From Providencia rettgeri (GTDB taxonomy: Bacteria; Pseudomonadota; Gammaproteobacteria; Enterobacterales; Enterobacteriaceae): 64,000 bases of DNA. The translations under genes were made by a program, and so were the position numbers. The first letter of the stretch is position 1. Every line of letters starts with the position of its first letter. The notes beneath the pieces were generated by a model. It was given only the letters and a program-made list of their open reading frames with translations. It searched no databases and was not told where the DNA came from. This document shows, piece by piece, positions 59,540 to 64,000 of the stretch. The DNA is taken from assembly GCF_023205015.1 (NCBI RefSeq), contig NZ_CP096258.1:1674001-1738000 (forward strand), given 5' to 3'.

Positions 59540-59632
59540 TGGTTTTTGAGTAATTATTTTACTCAAAATATGGCTATATGCTTTTTATTAAGCATATAAA
59601 TCATTATCCAAGTTATTTTTGGAGGGATTATC

Positions 59633-60331
59633 ATGCTTTTTTCCCCTGATATTTTAAATTTACTGTCTGCTATGTGTTTTGGTGCATTAATTGGTGCTGA
59701 GCGCCAATGGCGTCAACGAATGGCGGGATTGAGAACGAATGCACTGGTTGCAACTGGAGCGGCGGTATTTATTTTAAGTTCTGTAACGACATCGCCAGAT
59801 AGCCCCGGGCGTATTGCTGCTCAAGTGGTGTCTGGAATTGGCTTCCTTGGGGCGGGTGTGATTATGCGTGAAGGCATGAATATCCGAGGGTTAAACACTG
59901 CGGCGACGCTTTGGTGTTCTGCAGGGATCGGTGTTTTATGTGGATTAGGGCAATACTCTTTGGCATTGATGGCGACATTATTAATTTTATGCGCCAATAT
60001 TTTGTTAAGAGAAGCGGCTTCACGAATTAATAAACAACCTCAACAGCAAGCGCTCGATGTCGAACAACGTTATAAAATTCGTGTCATGTGCCATCAAACG
60101 GATGAAATCTTAGTAAGAACACTTATTTTACAAGCAATTAACGGATTGCATATTCGATTGCGATCGTTAAGCAGCGCAGACACATTGAAACCTGAACAGC
60201 TGGAAGTGTGTGCTGAGTTTCTTGCGACACCTGCCGAACAGAAAGAAATTGAAGCATTGGTATGCAGAATAAGCCTTGAGCAAAGTGTTAGTGCTATCAA
60301 TTGGAAAGTGGCATCAGAGCTACCGGCCTGA
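59633..60331 (+). CDS. mgtC: Magnesium-stress virulence protein MgtC
   Basis: The 232-residue protein is almost the same as Salmonella MgtC in its N-terminal half: GALIGAERQWRQRMAGLRTNALVATGAAVFILSS, SPDSPGRIAAQVVSGIGFLGAGVIMREGMNIRGLNTAATLW. Five membrane helices are followed by an ACT-like C-terminal domain. It inhibits the F1Fo ATP synthase and supports growth at low Mg2+ and in macrophages in Salmonella. It starts after GGAGGG. mgtB follows 144 bases later. Confidence 0.95.
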   Translation: MLFSPDILNLLSAMCFGALIGAERQWRQRMAGLRTNALVATGAAVFILSSVTTSPDSPGRIAAQVVSGIGFLGAGVIMREGMNIRGLNTAATLWCSAGIGVLCGLGQYSLALMATLLILCANILLREAASRINKQPQQQALDVEQRYKIRVMCHQTDEILVRTLILQAINGLHIRLRSLSSADTLKPEQLEVCAEFLATPAEQKEIEALVCRISLEQSVSAINWKVASELPA

Positions 60332-60363
60332 TGACTTTAAATTAACACACTATAGGAGCTGAA

Positions 60364-60414
60364 ATGGACGACCACCCTCCGTCATGGAGATGTAAATTGG
60401 AGCTATCCTACTGA
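60364..60414 (+). CDS. Candidate leader peptide upstream of mgtB
   Basis: A 16-codon frame MDDHPPSWRCKLELSY starts five bases after a perfect AGGAG (60354-60358). Two acidic residues then a proline pair near the N-terminus recall MgtL (MEPDPTPLP) of mgtA, which makes ribosomes fall off when Mg2+ is low. The stop codon lies within the first arm of a hairpin (60402-60440). Confidence 0.6.
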   Translation: MDDHPPSWRCKLELSY

Positions 60415-60440
60415 TAATAATTTTATTTCAGTTGGATAGC
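60402..60440 (+). promoter_or_regulatory. Hairpin overlapping the mgtB leader-peptide stop
   Basis: GCTATCC-T-ACTGA (60402-60414) pairs with TCAGT-T-GGATAGC (60428-60440), 12 base pairs with one T-T mismatch. No T run follows, so control by Rho or by translation is more likely than intrinsic termination. A ribosome finishing the leader would disrupt it. Confidence 0.55.
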
Positions 60441-60475
60441 GTAAAAATCACGAGTGTTGTATTCGAGACAACGTT

Positions 60476-63178
60476 ATGACTGAAATAAGAGAACCGCGCA
60501 AAAGCGTCAAAGCAGCTGTTCGCCAAAAATTTATTGTTGGCGAACAAGCGAGTAAAAATATTGAGCAAGTGCTCAACGAATATCAAACAAATTTATTAGG
60601 CTTACCAGAGAATGAGGCGATGGATCGCTTAGTGACTGAAGGCGAAAATGAAGTTGCTCATGAAAAAGCCCCTCCAGCATGGAAACAATTGATCTCTTCC
60701 TTTAAAAATCCATTCATATTCGTACTGATTATATTAGCCATTGTGAGCTTTTTTACGGATTATGTTATTCCCAAACGTCAAGGTGAAGAAACAGATTTAA
60801 CCGGGGTGATTATTATCGTCACGATGGTTTTACTGAGTGGATTTTTACGTTTTTGGCAAGAGTATCGTACCAATAAAGCGGCAGAAGCCTTGAAATCTTT
60901 AGTTCGTACGACAGCGACTGTATTTCGTCGCGACAATAAAACGGGGCGCTCAGTTCGAAAAGAGGTACCGATTAAATGCTTAGTACCTGGGGATATAGTG
61001 TTGTTATCCGCAGGGGATATGGTTCCTGCTGATTTAAAGTTAGTCGAATCAAGAGATTTATTTATTAGCCAAGCGATTCTAACGGGGGAGTCCATACCAG
61101 TTGAAAAATATGACACATTGGGTGATGTTTCAGCTAAAAGTTTAGAACCTGTATCGCCAACAGAAAATGAGTTGTTAGAAATTTCAAATATCTGCTTAAT
61201 GGGAACTAATGTTACCAGTGGTACAGCCCGTGGAATTGTAGTCGCAACAGGCGGAAAAACCTATTTAGGCTCACTGGCCAAATCGATTGTGGGAAGCCGT
61301 GCACAAACATCGTTTGATCGTGGTGTGAATAGTGTCAGTTGGTTATTGATCCGTTTTATGTTGGTCATGGTACCAATTGTCTTACTTATCAATGGGTTTA
61401 CTAAAGGAGATTGGTTCGAAGCGACATTATTCTCACTGGCTGTTGCTGTGGGGTTAACGCCCGAAATGTTACCGATGATTGTAAGCTCAAACTTAGCCAA
61501 AGGGGCAATCGCCATGTCAAAACACAAGGTGATTGTCAAAAGATTAAATGCGATACAAAACTTTGGTGCAATGGATGTGCTGTGTACGGATAAAACGGGA
61601 ACTTTAACGCAAGATCGTATTATTTTAGAACATTATTTAGACAGTAATGGGCTGAGAAATAGTAAAATCTTGCAACTGGCTTGGCTAAATAGCTTCCATC
61701 AAAGTGGCGCTAAAAACATGATGGATCAGGCAATTATTCGCCGTGGTAGAGGTAACAGTGAAGTTGAGCAGCTAAAAGGATTTCAAAAAATTGATGAATT
61801 ACCCTTTGATTTTATTCGACGCAAATTGTCAGTAACTGTGAGAACACCGGAGGGTGAAGCCCTACTTATTTGTAAGGGAGCGGCTGAGGAAATGTTAGCT
61901 GTTTGCCAAAGTTACCAACAAGATGGTGAACTTCATTTACTGGATGACCAAGCAAGAACAAAAATTACCGAGCTAGTGAGTGACTATAACAGACAGGGAT
62001 TTCGTGTATTGTTACTCGCTACTCGTTATTTGAATAAAGCGGAAGCCAGCTTACCGCTTTCGGCTCAAGCAGAGCATCAGTTAGAATTGCAAGGCATTTT
62101 AACTTTTCTTGACCCCGCAAAAGAAAGTGCAATTTCAGCTATTGCTGCACTACGTGAAAACGGTGTGACGGTTAAGGTGTTGACGGGGGATAATGCGATT
62201 ATTACTGAAAAAATTTGTCATGATGTTGGTTTAAATATCAGTGAAATCATGACCGGCTTAGAGGTTGAAGAGCTGACAGACGAAGAGTTGAGCCAAAAAG
62301 TTGAACAGGTTTCCGTTTTTTGTAAATTAACACCCTTGCAAAAGTCCCGTATTTTAAAACGGTTACAAGCTAATGGACATACGGTTGGTTTTCTTGGTGA
62401 TGGGATCAATGATGCGCCTGCGTTACGTGATGCTGATGTGGGAATTTCAGTTGATACAGGGACGGATATTGCTAAGGAGTCTGCGGATATTATCTTACTT
62501 GAAAAAGATTTGATGGTATTAGAGCAGGGGGTGATTAAAGGACGAGAGACATTCGGTAATATTATTAAATACTTAAATATGACCGCGAGCTCTAACTTCG
62601 GTAACGTATTTTCTGTATTAATTGCGAGTGCATTTATTCCCTTCCTACCGATGCTAGCTATTCATTTGCTCGTTCAAAACTTGCTGTATGATATTTCCCA
62701 GCTTGCATTGCCATGGGATAAAATGGACAAAGAGTTTTTAAAACGCCCCCGCAAGTGGGATGCAAAGAATATCGGCCGTTTTATGATTTGGATTGGGCCA
62801 ACATCATCTATCTTTGATATTACGACTTTCGCACTAATGTGGTACGTGTTCCAAGCAAATAGTGTTGCTCATGAAGCGTTGTTCCAATCGGGTTGGTTTG
62901 TTGAAGGGTTACTTTCACAGACGCTAGTTGTTCATATGTTAAGAACACAAAAAATACCGTTTATACAAAGTACTGCCGCACTACCTGTTATGCTAACAAC
63001 GGGGTTAATTATGGCTCTTGGGCTATATATTCCATTTTCTTCATTTGGTGAAATGATAGGATTACAACCGTTACCAATAGAATATTTCCCATGGTTAGCG
63101 CTCACATTAGTAAGCTATTGTGTTGTCGCTCAGTTGATGAAGCAATTTTATATCAAACGTTTTGGAACTTGGTTATAA
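60476..63178 (+). CDS. mgtB: P-type magnesium ATPase MgtB
   Basis: The 900-residue protein is a P3-type ATPase with phosphorylated Asp372 in DKTGTLTQ, TGES (actuator loop) and GDGINDAPALRDADVGIS (hinge), and ten helices. It matches Salmonella MgtB better than MgtA: EETDLTGVIIIVTMVLLSGFLRFWQEYRTN, SWLLIRFMLVMVPIVLLINGFTKGDW and KWDAKNIGRFMIWIGPTSSIFDITTFALMWYVF. It imports Mg2+ at low external Mg2+. It follows mgtC, as in Salmonella SPI-3. Confidence 0.95.
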   Translation: MTEIREPRKSVKAAVRQKFIVGEQASKNIEQVLNEYQTNLLGLPENEAMDRLVTEGENEVAHEKAPPAWKQLISSFKNPFIFVLIILAIVSFFTDYVIPKRQGEETDLTGVIIIVTMVLLSGFLRFWQEYRTNKAAEALKSLVRTTATVFRRDNKTGRSVRKEVPIKCLVPGDIVLLSAGDMVPADLKLVESRDLFISQAILTGESIPVEKYDTLGDVSAKSLEPVSPTENELLEISNICLMGTNVTSGTARGIVVATGGKTYLGSLAKSIVGSRAQTSFDRGVNSVSWLLIRFMLVMVPIVLLINGFTKGDWFEATLFSLAVAVGLTPEMLPMIVSSNLAKGAIAMSKHKVIVKRLNAIQNFGAMDVLCTDKTGTLTQDRIILEHYLDSNGLRNSKILQLAWLNSFHQSGAKNMMDQAIIRRGRGNSEVEQLKGFQKIDELPFDFIRRKLSVTVRTPEGEALLICKGAAEEMLAVCQSYQQDGELHLLDDQARTKITELVSDYNRQGFRVLLLATRYLNKAEASLPLSAQAEHQLELQGILTFLDPAKESAISAIAALRENGVTVKVLTGDNAIITEKICHDVGLNISEIMTGLEVEELTDEELSQKVEQVSVFCKLTPLQKSRILKRLQANGHTVGFLGDGINDAPALRDADVGISVDTGTDIAKESADIILLEKDLMVLEQGVIKGRETFGNIIKYLNMTASSNFGNVFSVLIASAFIPFLPMLAIHLLVQNLLYDISQLALPWDKMDKEFLKRPRKWDAKNIGRFMIWIGPTSSIFDITTFALMWYVFQANSVAHEALFQSGWFVEGLLSQTLVVHMLRTQKIPFIQSTAALPVMLTTGLIMALGLYIPFSSFGEMIGLQPLPIEYFPWLALTLVSYCVVAQLMKQFYIKRFGTWL

Positions 63179-63282
63179 AATAGCGTTAAAGGGGGGGAGG
63201 TTCAATAACCTCTTATCTGTTTTGTTAGGTATCTAGTGTGGGTTATTTATTATTTACTGTAACTCATTAATATTCAAAAAAT

Positions 63283-63313
63283 AAAAAGAGCCATAATGAC
63301 AATGGCTCTTTTT
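63283..63313. terminator. Bidirectional terminator between mgtB and the lipoprotein gene
   Basis: AAAAAGAGCCAT pairs perfectly with ATGGCTCTTTTT around a seven-base loop. It can end both convergent genes. Confidence 0.9.
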
Positions 63314-63340
63314 GATTTTACAGAATAAAAAGAATAGGGC

Positions 63341-63652
63341 TTATTGCAGGCCTAAAGCAGTTTTCATCTGTTTCATTGCATCAATACCTTGTTGGCAAGC
63401 TTTATCTTGCTGATCTTTAGGTAGTGCAGCAACTTGTTTTTTACCTTCTTCCAACTGGCCTTTCATTGCATCTAACTGCGTTTTTGCTTGCGGATTTTCC
63501 GAAGCTTTAGCAATTAAGCTATCAACTTCAGCAAAGTAAGCATTACAAGTTTCAGTTGCACCAGCAACTTCGCCTTTTTTCTCTTCTTCTGAACAAGCAG
63601 TGATCGTCAGTGCCAATAACCCCATACCACAAGCTAAAATCAACTTTTTCAT
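63341..63652 (-). CDS. Small lipoprotein, DUF5339-like
   Basis: The 103-residue protein has a lipoprotein signal with lipobox ending at Cys20 (LTITAC), then a mature helical part rich in Lys, Glu and Ala (ETCNAYFAEVDSLIAKASENPQAKTQLDAMKGQLEEGKKQ...) with two Cys. It resembles DUF5339-type proteins. The function is unknown. The ATG at 63652 follows AAGG; an in-frame TTG two codons upstream is less likely. Confidence 0.8.
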   Translation of the reverse strand: MKKLILACGMGLLALTITACSEEEKKGEVAGATETCNAYFAEVDSLIAKASENPQAKTQLDAMKGQLEEGKKQVAALPKDQQDKACQQGIDAMKQMKTALGLQ

Positions 63653-64000
63653 AATCAACCTTATTAAAATTATTTATATAGCGAATTGAGTATATAAGAG
63701 ATGTTTTTAATATCAAACGTGACAAATCCTAAAATAATATTTTAGCTAATCGATTAAATTTCAATTTAATAGGGCTATCATGTTTTATTTTTAGATGTTT
63801 TCATTACATAATTTCATTTCTTTATATTAAAACCTTTTTTATCATGTGGTTATGATGCAGTCTTGACGACTCTACCTATATTTAGAGTGATTACTGGATA
63901 ATGTAATCGAGGTTAGAGAGAAGACAGTTAAAGGCTAGCTTGTAGAATGAGGACAAGTGGAGTTACGGTTTCTTAATTTAATAAACATATTTTTTGGCAA
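63653..64000. other. Non-coding right end of the window
   Basis: About 350 AT-rich bases upstream of the lipoprotein gene. It must hold that gene's promoter. I see no supported gene, and no clear start of a gene on the plus strand. Confidence 0.5.

Larger units (their letters stand above)
59361..59598 (+). promoter_or_regulatory. mgtC leader with three hairpins
   Basis: The 393-base gap before mgtC holds GGCAAGC/GCTTGCC (59361-59367 with 59392-59398), then TTTTGAGTAA/TTACTCAAAA (59544-59553 with 59559-59568) and TATATGC/GCATATA (59575-59581 with 59592-59598). Two short open frames lie between them. In Salmonella the mgtCBR leader uses short ORFs and hairpins to sense ATP and proline-tRNA state. 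The layout here is similar, not the sequence. Confidence 0.55.

Noticed and set aside
60476..63178. mgtA instead of mgtB
   Set aside because: The N-terminal region and the WDAKNIGRFM segment match MgtB better, and it follows mgtC as in the mgtCB operon.

Overview
The window is about 30 kb of prophage followed by about 34 kb of enterobacterial chromosome. It most likely comes from Providencia or a close member of the Morganellaceae. The DNA is AT-rich. It carries a Tat-exported L-amino-acid deaminase of the Proteus/Providencia type, a ttrRSBCA tetrathionate locus and an mgtCB operon. The backbone order mdtG-lpxL-trhO-bssS-pyrC matches Enterobacterales. The species call is an inference from these genes.

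Positions 1-30330 are the right part of a prophage, with the integrase side lying left of the window. In order it holds: the end of a lambda-type cro; a small early gene; a G-rich stretch next to a helicase and a TOPRIM primase; a Q antiterminator with a candidate late promoter and terminator; a two-gene cargo cassette (NdpA/YejK-like protein plus a two-helix membrane protein of unknown family); a lysis cassette (holin, SAR endolysin, small membrane protein, Rz with nested Rz1); a reverse-strand moron; then one long late operon. The late operon runs terminase, portal (DUF1073), MuF, DUF2213 protease/scaffold, decoration protein, DUF2184 capsid, connectors, DUF3383 sheath, DUF3277 tube, frameshifted chaperone, tape measure, hub, spike, gp25/W, J, DUF2612, tail fibre and fibre chaperone. 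This is a contractile-tailed phage. Most genes overlap by ATGA or TAATG.

Positions 30.4-38.3 kb hold a hotdog thioesterase, the L-amino-acid deaminase, a PhzF-family protein, a POT peptide transporter, mdtG and lpxL, all on the minus strand. Positions 38.3-47.7 kb hold ttrRS divergent from ttrBCA, then a nickel/cobalt transporter broken by one in-frame amber codon, and its DUF1007 partner. These sit between lpxL and trhO, which are neighbours in E. coli.

Positions 48-58.3 kb hold trhO, an IbpA-like small heat-shock protein, an orphan LuxR-type regulator, bssS, pyrC with an SD-sequestering leader hairpin, three tRNA-Asn genes (two on a 114-bp perfect direct repeat), a Usp protein, an EmrAB-like efflux pair with a divergent LysR regulator, and ylaC.

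Positions 58.3-64 kb hold a CspA-family gene with a long leader, dsrB, the mgtC and mgtB magnesium-stress genes and a small lipoprotein. Both mgt genes are preceded by short open frames with consecutive proline codons next to hairpins, which look like leader-peptide control.

The most notable candidates for undescribed biology are the NdpA/membrane-protein cassette, the two mgt leader peptides, the TGCGAA repeat cluster inside the terminase small-subunit gene, and the periplasmic moron inside the tail operon.
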